DNA of 64,000 nt, from assembly GCF_010993705.1 (NCBI RefSeq), contig NZ_WOFO01000001.1:1082132-1146131 (forward strand). Direction: 5' to 3'. Positions 41,900 through 50,511 of the stretch are shown one piece after another (position 1 is the stretch's first letter; each line of letters opens with the position of its first letter). Position numbers and translations under genes: made by a program. The notes beneath the pieces are model-generated. The model was not told the DNA's origin, did no database searches, and worked only from the letters and a program-made list of their open reading frames with translations. Source of the DNA: Cyclobacterium sp. SYSU L10401. GTDB taxonomy: Bacteria; Bacteroidota; Bacteroidia; Cytophagales; Cyclobacteriaceae.

Positions 41900-44197
41900 T
41901 TAACGGTTAAAAACTACTTGTTGTCCTTCAGCTAAAGTAAGTTTTATATTCAGACCATCCTTTATATATTCTTTATCAGATGAAAATTGATCTTTACCAA
42001 ACGGATTTTCAAAAATTATTTCTCCTCCTTTTTCGGAGGTAATCTCCACTTTTTCCACTTTTCCATTCTCTCTAGTTGCAGAAACAAGGAATGCTCCTTG
42101 GGTCCGCAGGGTTTTAAAAGAAACATCTTGCCAGTCTGCAGGAATGGCTGGAAACAGCTTTACCACGCCAGTGTGACTTTGTATCAGCATTTCTTGTATC
42201 CCTGTAGCAAAGGCAAAATTTCCTTCCAGGGTAAAAGGGCGGTAGGTAAAGCTTGACTTACCCGTTCCCGATTGGTCTCCATTTACGTGAAAACTATTGG
42301 GCAATACAAAGGAGGAAGCAAAATCCCTTAAGGCCCTGGCAGCTCCCTCTCCATCTCCTGCCCTTGCCTTAAGATTTCCCAGCCAGGCAAAGGAATAGCC
42401 GGTCCAGTTGGATGATCCCAGCTTATCTAAATGGGCAATGGTATTTTCTATGATTTCCCGTTCCTTTTCTCCATTGGAGGGATCTATCAGGCTTAGGGGA
42501 TGAATGGCCATGATATGGGAAAAATGCCGGTGGGAATCTTCTAGCGGATTGTCAGGTGCTACCATTAGGCCTGATTCATCCGTGGCATAATCGGGCCATT
42601 CGGCCAGCATGGTATTCCAATCTGCTGCTTCATCAGTATAACCCAGTTCCAGGGCCAGTTCGGCAGCGGTGGTATAGGTCCAACGCACCAGGGCCAGGTC
42701 ATAATTGGTCATTTGGTCAAACCATGCCCGGGCATCATTGTTATAGATTTCGGGGCTGGAAGACAAGGGAAGCTTCCTTTTGCCGTCATCAGCCTGTACG
42801 GAAAGCTCATTTAGAAAAACGGCGACCTCCCTTATCCAGGGATAGGCTTCGGCTTCCAGAAATTGTCTATCCATCGTATACCGCCAATGCAGGTAATAGT
42901 GGTGTCCCAGCCAGGCACTTACGGTAGGTCCGAATGCATATTGTATCCAGCCGCCCATGGGATCTCCCTCCAGCGTGGTCACTCCGGGTACATTCAATCC
43001 ATTCGTTCCAAAATATTCCCGGGTGTATTTTTTAAAAGTAGGTTGATGTTGATTGAGCCAGTCAATAAAGCCTTGTTCCAGCTCCAGGTGATTGCCTGCA
43101 TAGGTAGGCCAGTAACTTAACTGGGTGTTGAGGTCGTGGTGGAAATCCCCTTTCCAGGGAGGTAATTTACCATTGTCCGCAGTCCAGACGCTTTGAAGCG
43201 AAATGGGCGGCGCTCCCTGTCTGGCAGCAGCTCCTAATTTGTACATATCCATGTAATATTGCTGCTGCAAAAGGCTGTCGGGAAGGGTAATGGAGGATGC
43301 CTTCCAGTAGCCATCCCACCAGGTATGGTGCACCTGATGGTATTCATCCTGATTTTTGGTAAAAGCTTTTTCAGTGATCTCCGAGGCGGTATCGGCGGTT
43401 CGCTGGTCTTTCTTCCTCGAACTGATGCTCCAGAATCCCTCCAGTTGATCTGCTGTTTTCTCCCATCGGGTATTTACCTGAAACCGGAATCCGTCCCATC
43501 CTTCCTGCTCATAAGTCAGGGTATTTTCTTCCTGGGAAAGTTTGCCGGCCGGATATCCCAACCTTCGCAGGTCTTGTCCACTGACCGGGTCCAGGGCTTC
43601 TGATGGTCCGGCTCCTACGTAAGGGGGAGGCACGATTTCTGGCAACAGGTCAACTTTGAGGTTTTCAAAACGATACCAGCCAACCGGTTCGGTGGCGTGT
43701 ACAAAAGTTCTTAATAGGGTGCCATTTTTCCACCGGATTTCACTGCTTGCTTTTTGAAGGTCCAATTTGACGGATGCTATTTCGCCCAATTCGGAAATAT
43801 CAAATTCAAGTGCCGCTCCCGGGATTTTAGAAGGTCCGGCAAGGGTGTCATACGGAAGGTCATATTGTCTCTGTACTGCCGCATATTGCTTGGCTTCCCA
43901 TTGTTTTTTCACCCAGTTGAAATCATTGTTTTCAAAGTCCAGGTTTTTCATTTCTCTAAGATCCCAAAGATCTGCCCGATCCAGGGAAAACCGCAGTTTT
44001 CCTTCCTTTTGCCAGACCAGTGCGCCAAGCATGGCATTGCCGAGGGGTATCCCTTCGTCCCAGGTCTTTGCCAGGTCCGGGAAGCTGCGTTCCATATAAA
44101 AGGGTGTGCCTTGATTGGCTTGCTTTTCCTTACAGCCACCCATCGATAGCACACAAAATAGGGTACATGCAAAACCTAGTAGTTTTTTGAATTCCAT
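41900..44197 (-). CDS. GH95-like glycoside hydrolase lipoprotein
   Basis: 765 residues with lipobox MGGC, so a surface or periplasmic lipoprotein. The catalytic region shows GH95 landmarks: LQSVWTADNGKLPPW, GDFHHDLNTQLSYWP (355-357), SSSPEIYNN (general-acid Glu), HRHFSHIMAIHPLSLI, and RPFTLEGNFAFATGIQEMLIQS (Glu658). GH95 includes alpha-L-fucosidases and alpha-L-galactosidases that invert. In the family's best studied enzyme the water-activating Asn pair and an Asp in the DGN motif are used; here the first Asn is Asp355 and the DGN Asp is Glu658. The start overlaps the sulfatase stop by one base (TAATG). Confidence 0.82.
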   Translation of the reverse strand: MEFKKLLGFACTLFCVLSMGGCKEKQANQGTPFYMERSFPDLAKTWDEGIPLGNAMLGALVWQKEGKLRFSLDRADLWDLREMKNLDFENNDFNWVKKQWEAKQYAAVQRQYDLPYDTLAGPSKIPGAALEFDISELGEIASVKLDLQKASSEIRWKNGTLLRTFVHATEPVGWYRFENLKVDLLPEIVPPPYVGAGPSEALDPVSGQDLRRLGYPAGKLSQEENTLTYEQEGWDGFRFQVNTRWEKTADQLEGFWSISSRKKDQRTADTASEITEKAFTKNQDEYHQVHHTWWDGYWKASSITLPDSLLQQQYYMDMYKLGAAARQGAPPISLQSVWTADNGKLPPWKGDFHHDLNTQLSYWPTYAGNHLELEQGFIDWLNQHQPTFKKYTREYFGTNGLNVPGVTTLEGDPMGGWIQYAFGPTVSAWLGHHYYLHWRYTMDRQFLEAEAYPWIREVAVFLNELSVQADDGKRKLPLSSSPEIYNNDARAWFDQMTNYDLALVRWTYTTAAELALELGYTDEAADWNTMLAEWPDYATDESGLMVAPDNPLEDSHRHFSHIMAIHPLSLIDPSNGEKEREIIENTIAHLDKLGSSNWTGYSFAWLGNLKARAGDGEGAARALRDFASSFVLPNSFHVNGDQSGTGKSSFTYRPFTLEGNFAFATGIQEMLIQSHTGVVKLFPAIPADWQDVSFKTLRTQGAFLVSATRENGKVEKVEITSEKGGEIIFENPFGKDQFSSDKEYIKDGLNIKLTLAEGQQVVFNR

Positions 44198-45657
44198 TAG
44201 TTTTCAGGTTGATAAGAGGGGTTTGGATAAGGTAATTGTACTGCCATTTCCTTCACCCAGTGTTGTAATTTTTTATTTAATTGTTTTCTTCTTTTAGGGG
44301 ACGAATTACTTAGGTCGGAGTCTTCGGCTCGATCTGTCTCCAGATCGTATAATTCCGATCGGTCGCTTTCAAAAAAGTGAATCAGTTTGTACTGCCCTTC
44401 TCGGATGGCAGCCGAAGGTCGACCTCCAAGACCTCCACTATAGTGGGGATAATACCAAAATATAGGCCGCTCTTCCATACTTTCACCCTTCAACAGGGGC
44501 TTTAGGCTTAGACCGTCCCGGTGCTGATGCGGCAATGGATTTAGACCCGCCATTTCCAGAAAGGTGGGAAAGAGATCGGTACCGGTAACCGGAAACTCAT
44601 TGGTACTTCCTTCTTTTATGGTTCCTGGCCAGCGGAAAATAAGTGGAACACGGATGCCTCCCTCGTACAAATACCCTTTTCCTGTGCGCAGGGGGGCGTT
44701 TGAAGTAGGTATTTGTTCGGCCAGGTTGCTGGTGGCCATCCCGCCGTTATCCGAGGTGAAAATAACCAAGGTGTTTTGGTCAAGCCCTGTTCGGGAAAGG
44801 GCTTGCAACAGCCTTCCAATATTTTCGTCCAGGCTTTCCACCATGGCTGCATAGGTAGGATGGTCCTGATGATTTTTAATAAACGTTTGATTTTGCTGGT
44901 CGAATGCCGCTCCCTCAGATGGCATTTGCTGGCGTTTATTTTGATACTTTTTTACTTTTTCTTCCTTCCCTTGCAAAGGCAGATGCACGGTATAATAGGA
45001 AAGGAGGGCAAAAAAGGGCTTTTCTCTTTTTTTGGTAATAAACCGGATGGTTTCTTCCGTAAGGCGATCCGTAAGGTACTCTCCTTCCGGCCCATCGGGC
45101 AGTTGCGGGTTTGCATAGGGTGAAAAATACCCTCCGGCAGGGTGACCCGTAGCATTGCCACCCACATTTACCTCAAAACCATGATTTTCCGGATAATGCA
45201 TCTCATTTTCACCCAAATGCCATTTTCCGGCAAAAAAGGTGGCATAGCCGCTGGACTTAAAGGCTTCCGCCATCGTGGTTTCCTTTGGATCCAGAAACAG
45301 CTCAAAGGGGTGGGATGCCAGTTTTTGGTCGGGATGGGGACCGTAATGCCGGTTGCCGGGGATGTAGTCGGTCAGGTTTAACCGAGCCGGGTATTTTCCG
45401 GTCAGAATGGCTGCTCTGGAGGGGGAGCAAATTGGGCTGGCGGCAAAGGCATTGGTAAAGCTCATGCCTTCTGCAGCCAGCTTATCAATATGTGGCGTTT
45501 CATAAAAGTGGCTTCCGGTATATCCCAAATCATGATATCCTAAATCATCCACCAGGATAAACAGGATGTTTGGAGGCTTTTCACCTGGGCTCTGGGCCTG
45601 GCTTACAAGGGGAAGCAGAGACAAAAAGAAGAGCAATTGTCGCACAGGTTTAGTCAT
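44197..45657 (-). CDS. Secreted sulfatase (family S1)
   Basis: 486 residues from ATG 45657; a TTG at 45675 overlaps the upstream fucosidase. After a signal peptide come the S1 hallmarks: PNILFILVDDLGYHDLG (calcium ligands), CSPSR with Cys77 as the formylglycine residue, GKWHLG and FTSDNGG. A formylglycine-generating enzyme would be needed to activate it; none is seen here. It should remove sulfate esters from fucose or other sugars. It begins one base after the GH29 gene stop and ends overlapping the GH95-like gene. Confidence 0.92.
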   Translation of the reverse strand: MTKPVRQLLFFLSLLPLVSQAQSPGEKPPNILFILVDDLGYHDLGYTGSHFYETPHIDKLAAEGMSFTNAFAASPICSPSRAAILTGKYPARLNLTDYIPGNRHYGPHPDQKLASHPFELFLDPKETTMAEAFKSSGYATFFAGKWHLGENEMHYPENHGFEVNVGGNATGHPAGGYFSPYANPQLPDGPEGEYLTDRLTEETIRFITKKREKPFFALLSYYTVHLPLQGKEEKVKKYQNKRQQMPSEGAAFDQQNQTFIKNHQDHPTYAAMVESLDENIGRLLQALSRTGLDQNTLVIFTSDNGGMATSNLAEQIPTSNAPLRTGKGYLYEGGIRVPLIFRWPGTIKEGSTNEFPVTGTDLFPTFLEMAGLNPLPHQHRDGLSLKPLLKGESMEERPIFWYYPHYSGGLGGRPSAAIREGQYKLIHFFESDRSELYDLETDRAEDSDLSNSSPKRRKQLNKKLQHWVKEMAVQLPYPNPSYQPEN

Positions 45658-45658
45658 T

Positions 45659-47086
45659 TTAGCGCAGGGGATCAATTTTATATACGGATAGGGCTTTTAA
45701 TTGGGGGTCGCCAATGGATGATTGGGCAACAAAGCGGATTTTGCCCGTGCGCACTGGATCGATTTTCACGATGTGCTTGTGGCCAATGGAGGAACCGGTA
45801 TAAATGGCGGTCCATTTTCCGTTGATTTCGGCTTCCAGCATAAACTCCCGTACCCGTTCCCCTTTTGAAATGTCTTCCTGTAACACAATGTGGTCAATAA
45901 GCTGTGCTTTGTCCAGAACCAGGGAAATGTTGTTTCCATTTCCCGAAATTCGGGCTATTGGATTGGAAAACCGCCGGTTGATTTCATCTCCAAATTCTTT
46001 AAGTCTTTTTACGTCCGGTTCTGGCATTAGCCCTTCGGGATTGGGGGTTACCCCCAGAATTAAGGTGGAATTATGTCCCACGGATTCGTAGTACATGTCC
46101 ACCAGGTTTTCCAGTGGATAGATGATAGATGCCCGATTGGGTTCCCAAAACCAGTCGTGTCCGCCATTTCCGCGAAGCGGTGCATCGCTCATGGCAGGCA
46201 TGTAATAGCTGCCGTTGGGATCTCCGGTCTTCAGAAGGGCAAAATTATTGGCTGCAATTTCCTTTCGGGTACTTTCCCCGGCGCCAATTGCCGGATAGGG
46301 AAATGTCCCCCAACTGGGATAGGGTACCGTACCCGTTTCGCTGCCACCCCAGCGGATATCCGCCCGTTGGAGGTTGTGGTAAAAAATACTGTTTGGCTGG
46401 TGTTTCTCAAAAACGGAGAGTACATCCGGTCCTCCTTGTTCTGGACCATGTGCGCCCCCGTCAAACCAGACCATTGCCCAGTCGCCGTAATTGGTGAAGA
46501 TTTCTTCCACGATTTTTTCGATCATTCGGTTGTAGTGCTCTTGTCGGTTGCGGGCAAATTCATTGTCTCCCTGCACCTTAAAGTCGTACACGCCATAAAA
46601 GGCATTCCAGCGTGTGCCTATATAGACGGCCGGGAGCATATCGTATTTTTCACAAGCTGCCTTGAAATCACGGAGAATATCTCCCTTGCCGTTCTGCCAT
46701 TCCAACGCTTTCATGGAATAGGGTGTGGCGTTACTTTGGTGAAAAAAGAAGCCGGTCTCATGGCTTACGGTAAAAATGGCGATTTTGAATCCGGCATCTT
46801 TTAAGGACCGGATCCACTGGTCCATATCATACTTTTGTGGATTGAAGGTGTTGTAATCTTCTACCGGGGTAATTCTTGCTTTGGGCTGAACATAGAATTC
46901 ACCATCAAATACATGCATGTCCCAGCAAACCAATGCTGCCAGTTCGGCCTGCTGCCACTGTAGTTGGGCGGGTGTAGGGATGGGAACCTGCTGCTGCGCA
47001 GTTGTATTCAAATAAAGGGCAAAAAATATGCCCAGGGAAAATAGCATCGTTTTAAACATCGGTTTTCTAAAATTAAATGGCATCAT
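45659..47086 (-). CDS. GH29 alpha-L-fucosidase
   Basis: 475 residues with a signal peptide ending near NTTAQQ. GH29 (beta/alpha)8 barrel: VSHETGFFFHQS near 105, WFDGGAHGPE (nucleophile Asp209), HNLQRADIRWGGSE and DWFWEPNRASI (candidate acid/base Glu near 305), with a C-terminal beta-sandwich. Its closest relative in the window is the GH29 at 50508, with long identical blocks. It would release alpha-linked L-fucose after desulfation; linkage is unknown. It precedes the sulfatase gene by one base. Confidence 0.92.
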   Translation of the reverse strand: MMPFNFRKPMFKTMLFSLGIFFALYLNTTAQQQVPIPTPAQLQWQQAELAALVCWDMHVFDGEFYVQPKARITPVEDYNTFNPQKYDMDQWIRSLKDAGFKIAIFTVSHETGFFFHQSNATPYSMKALEWQNGKGDILRDFKAACEKYDMLPAVYIGTRWNAFYGVYDFKVQGDNEFARNRQEHYNRMIEKIVEEIFTNYGDWAMVWFDGGAHGPEQGGPDVLSVFEKHQPNSIFYHNLQRADIRWGGSETGTVPYPSWGTFPYPAIGAGESTRKEIAANNFALLKTGDPNGSYYMPAMSDAPLRGNGGHDWFWEPNRASIIYPLENLVDMYYESVGHNSTLILGVTPNPEGLMPEPDVKRLKEFGDEINRRFSNPIARISGNGNNISLVLDKAQLIDHIVLQEDISKGERVREFMLEAEINGKWTAIYTGSSIGHKHIVKIDPVRTGKIRFVAQSSIGDPQLKALSVYKIDPLR

Positions 47087-47091
47087 TCTAT

Positions 47092-47814
47092 TTACTTATG
47101 GCCTGTGAGTTCCTTTGCTATCAATTTTGCAATGGCCTCGTAACCCTCCTTATTAGGGTGAACCCCATCGCTTATCGTAAACAGTTCCGGTCGATGGTCC
47201 AATGGTTCATTGAGGTCAATGAAGGATACATTCTTCTCCTTTGCCACCTTTTTTGTCATACTAATAAGTTCTTGAAGCCTCGGTTTTCGGACTTTCAGCC
47301 CTGCTATCCGTTCAGCATCCAGGCCAGGGGTTTCCAACACCATGGGCGAGGGTGCGCATAGGAAGATTTGCGGATCAGATGGGAGTTGGGAAAGTTCATC
47401 GATGAGGTCCCGGTAATCACTTTCGAATTCATCCTTGTACTCCCAGCACTTACGGTCTCCACAGGTACCATAGCCGCAGGTATCGTTGGTGCCAAGGCTG
47501 ATGACGATGATATCCGGGTTTGCGGCTTTTATTTTTCGCAACTCGTTCCATACGGTAGGGATACCTTTTCGGATAAGGGTACATCCTCCTACACCAAAAT
47601 TTTCCACTGCATAATCATCCCCAAGGAGCTTTTGCAATTGCGCGGGATAGGAATCGCTGTCCGGGTCATCCAGTCGTGCCCCGTAGGTAATGCTATCCCC
47701 GACACTGGCTACTTTTTTTTTTTCATTGGTGCTAAAACCTGTAAAAGTAGAAAGCACAATCATTAACATGGTGCAAAAAATAATGGGAGGGATGAATTTT
47801 TCTATACGCTTCAT
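47092..47814 (-). CDS. SGNH/GDSL hydrolase
   Basis: 240 residues with a membrane-anchored or cleaved signal (KRIEKFIPPIIFCTMLMIVL). Four SGNH blocks: VGDSITYGARLD (catalytic Ser), NFGVGGCTL, ISLGTNDT, and SDGVHPNKEGYEAIA (Asp/His). Cys residues in GTCGDRKCW may form a disulfide. Likely a carbohydrate esterase removing acetyl groups from the glycan. It sits between a propeller hydrolase and GH29 gene with a 5-base spacing to the latter. Confidence 0.88.
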   Translation of the reverse strand: MKRIEKFIPPIIFCTMLMIVLSTFTGFSTNEKKKVASVGDSITYGARLDDPDSDSYPAQLQKLLGDDYAVENFGVGGCTLIRKGIPTVWNELRKIKAANPDIIVISLGTNDTCGYGTCGDRKCWEYKDEFESDYRDLIDELSQLPSDPQIFLCAPSPMVLETPGLDAERIAGLKVRKPRLQELISMTKKVAKEKNVSFIDLNEPLDHRPELFTISDGVHPNKEGYEAIAKLIAKELTGHK

Positions 47815-47890
47815 AGGTCTAATCTTTTATATTTTGTTCTTTAAAACTAATAATTGCTGGCTTTCCTTTTGATTTGTCAATGGCCTTTAC

Positions 47891-48976
47891 TTATGGGTCG
47901 GTCGGATGCTCTTGCACTGGAACAAAAACAATATAAGCGTCATCTCCCTTTTTTACTGCCATACTTAAGACCATGGGCTCACCCTCTTCCTGGTACAGAA
48001 AGGGACGCTCCATGCGGTCGGGTACCAGCTCCGAACCGTTAGCCATAGGGATCCGCTTGTTTTGAATCACATATTCTGTGGCTTTCCTCCAGTTGATCCC
48101 ATCTGGTGAATTTATCATACCGATAAAGCTGTGGGCGTGGAAGACACCGTAGAACCTGTCGCGCCTGTCATCATACCAGACCGACATGTCTTCTGTGTCC
48201 ATGTCGTCGATTACCGCCTCGGGGTGCATTTTAAAAAGCCCAGTGGGAGAATCGGATATGGCGACAGCCTGGTTGCGGTTAAATCCGATGTCTTTGGGCT
48301 TATCACCTTTCACAATCAGGTAGTATTTCCCATCTTTCCCCTGTACAACGGCTGGGTTTACCGTCAACGTTGTAATAGGCCCAGAGGGCTCAATGAGCGG
48401 TCTTTCCATTCGCTTCCACGGTCCATCAATCGACTCAGCCACCGCCACGCCGGTTCGCTGATTCGGTCGCAGGTATTCTTGCCAGTTGGAATGAGGGTAT
48501 CCTACCCGAGCGATTTCAATCAGCTCTTCTTCAGTATAATCATTATCTCCCATATTTGTAGAAATATAATAGAGGTAGTATTTATCCCCGAATTTTTTGA
48601 TTTTGGGATTGTGCACCGTGATCGCATCCCAGTGGCCTGGTCCCCGGCTTTTCAATACCGTTTCTTTGTATTCCCAGGGTCCGGAAGGATTGTCGGCTAT
48701 TGCGTGGGCAACTTCGGAATGAGTCAACCAACTTAAAAAAGTGTATTTTTTCGGCCATCGCGAATAAAACAAGTGATACTTTCCGTCCTCTCCTTTTATG
48801 ATTGATGAGCACCAGTTAAAGTAGTCATCCGATTTAAAAATGTTTTTTTCAGTCAGTGGCTGCAGCCGATCTTTGAAAATCAATGGATTTTTTTGGATTT
48901 GTGCCGAAAGATGCATTCCCATCAATATGACTACTATAGCACTGAAAATAAACAGCTTTTTATTCACGATTCTCAA
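47891..48976 (-). CDS. Five-bladed beta-propeller glycoside hydrolase (GH43/GH117 clan-like)
   Basis: 361 residues with a signal peptide. Repeated propeller motifs: GEDGKYHLFYSRWP, FGDKYYLYYIS, GKDGKYYLIVKGD and VWYDDRRDRFYGVFH; acidic residues at blade starts fit the GH43/GH117/GH32-type catalytic layout, but the exact family is not clear. No ATG precedes the signal peptide: the start is probably TTG 48976 or GTG 48967, both right after the sulfatase stop at 48979, suggesting coupling. A glycan-specific exo-hydrolase (fucosyl, galactosyl or anhydro-galactosyl) is likely. Confidence 0.75.
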   Translation of the reverse strand: MRIVNKKLFIFSAIVVILMGMHLSAQIQKNPLIFKDRLQPLTEKNIFKSDDYFNWCSSIIKGEDGKYHLFYSRWPKKYTFLSWLTHSEVAHAIADNPSGPWEYKETVLKSRGPGHWDAITVHNPKIKKFGDKYYLYYISTNMGDNDYTEEELIEIARVGYPHSNWQEYLRPNQRTGVAVAESIDGPWKRMERPLIEPSGPITTLTVNPAVVQGKDGKYYLIVKGDKPKDIGFNRNQAVAISDSPTGLFKMHPEAVIDDMDTEDMSVWYDDRRDRFYGVFHAHSFIGMINSPDGINWRKATEYVIQNKRIPMANGSELVPDRMERPFLYQEEGEPMVLSMAVKKGDDAYIVFVPVQEHPTDP

Positions 48977-48978
48977 AT

Positions 48979-50511
48979 TTATAATTCTATTTCATCAGGC
49001 CAGGGTACCGGTTGCCCTGTCTCAATAAACGAGGGCCGCTGGGCAGCTACATTTCTCAGGTATTCTCCCAGTTTCAAAGTCAGTTCATTCACTTTTCCAG
49101 GATTTCTTTCAGCCAGATTATTTTGCTCGCCGATATCTTCCGGAATATTGAAAAGTTCGAAATGCTGATTGTGGTAATAATAAATCAGTTTCCAGTCGCC
49201 GCTGCGGATGGTGCTGGTAGCGCCGATTCCTGGGCCGGTAGGGCCCCAGTTATTGGGAAAATGCCAGACCAAATCCCGGGCTTTGGTTTCTTTTTCAGGG
49301 TTTAAAAGCAAAGAGACAAAACTTTTGCCGTCAATGGTTTGAACTGTTTCATACTCTTTTACTCCGGCAATTTCAAGAATCGTTGGAAAGAAGTCCTCGA
49401 TAATCAACATTTTATCACTTTTTGAGCCGGGTTTCACTGTTTCAGGCCATTTCACAATCATAGGTACACGAATTCCTCCTTCGTAAACCGAGCCCTTGCC
49501 GCTGTTCAACGGTTGATTGTGCGTGTTTGGCTCGCCTGCTCTGTGAGAAGCGCTCAAGCCTCCATTGTCTGACATGAATATAATAATGGTATTATCAGTC
49601 AACTCCTTTTCATCAAGGTAATTCATTAAATCCCCCAGGCTTTTGTCCATCCCTTCCAGCATCGATGCGTATTTGGCTTCCGATTCGGGTAATCCCTTAT
49701 CTATGTATTTCTGGTAAAAACGCAGGTCGGCATTCAAAGGAATATGAACCGCATAGTGAGACATGTACAGATAAAATGGCTTGTTTGCCCCCAATGCTTT
49801 ATCCATCGCTTTCGTAGCCTCTATCGTAAGGGCCTCTGTTAAAAATATCGAGTCCCCGTGGTATTTTTCCATCCCCGGTACTCCCCAGGGTAGGGTATGA
49901 CCACCTTTTTCCTTATTACCAAAGTTTTCAGTTCCGAGATAATTACCCAAACCTCCTGCCGCATGCCCGGCAATGTTTACATCGAAGCCGCAGTTTTCGG
50001 GATTGGCTGCCGGGGTATTCATTGCTCCGAAATGGGCCTTGCCGGCGTGAATCGTGAAATAGCCATTATCTTTCAAAATCTGAGGTAATAGGCTGGCATG
50101 AACCGAACGCTCGATGCTATCGACCGGCTGAACGCCATTTACATTCCATTCAGGATAGCTAAGTATATCGTGTGGGGCATCAACGGAGGCATTTCGGCGC
50201 AATGTCCAGTTAGTGACTCGGTGACGTGCTGCGTTCATACCACTCATCAGGCTGACGCGGGTGGGTGAACAAACCGGAGTGGCATAGGCCTGTGTGAACA
50301 TCATCCCATCGGCTGCCAGTTGCTCCATTCCGGGCGTATAGTACCGTTGATTGAACGGGGTTTGGTCTTTCCAAAAAGGAACCGAAGTATCCTGCCAACC
50401 CATGTCATCGACCAGAAATAGGATAATGTTGGGCTGTTTCTCCTTTTCATCGTTTGTAATCCCTGTACAGGATGTCAGAATAAAAAACAGCAAGAAGGAT
50501 CGTATTTTCAT
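48979..50511 (-). CDS. Secreted sulfatase (family S1)
   Basis: 510 residues; lipobox-like TSCTG suggests a lipoprotein. S1 marks are PNIILFLVDDMGWQDTS, PVCSPTRVSL with Cys81 for formylglycine, HAGKAHFG and FMSDNGG. Its start overlaps the stop of the GH29 gene at 50508 as ATGA, so translation is probably coupled. Distinct from the sulfatase at 44197 (other inserts and C-terminus), suggesting a different sulfate position. Confidence 0.92.
   Translation of the reverse strand: MKIRSFLLFFILTSCTGITNDEKEKQPNIILFLVDDMGWQDTSVPFWKDQTPFNQRYYTPGMEQLAADGMMFTQAYATPVCSPTRVSLMSGMNAARHRVTNWTLRRNASVDAPHDILSYPEWNVNGVQPVDSIERSVHASLLPQILKDNGYFTIHAGKAHFGAMNTPAANPENCGFDVNIAGHAAGGLGNYLGTENFGNKEKGGHTLPWGVPGMEKYHGDSIFLTEALTIEATKAMDKALGANKPFYLYMSHYAVHIPLNADLRFYQKYIDKGLPESEAKYASMLEGMDKSLGDLMNYLDEKELTDNTIIIFMSDNGGLSASHRAGEPNTHNQPLNSGKGSVYEGGIRVPMIVKWPETVKPGSKSDKMLIIEDFFPTILEIAGVKEYETVQTIDGKSFVSLLLNPEKETKARDLVWHFPNNWGPTGPGIGATSTIRSGDWKLIYYYHNQHFELFNIPEDIGEQNNLAERNPGKVNELTLKLGEYLRNVAAQRPSFIETGQPVPWPDEIEL

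Noticed and set aside
46073-46804. 243-codon plus-strand frame
   Set aside because: It is fully antisense to the GH29 fucosidase, whose catalytic motifs are clear; the frame's protein looks like random reverse translation.
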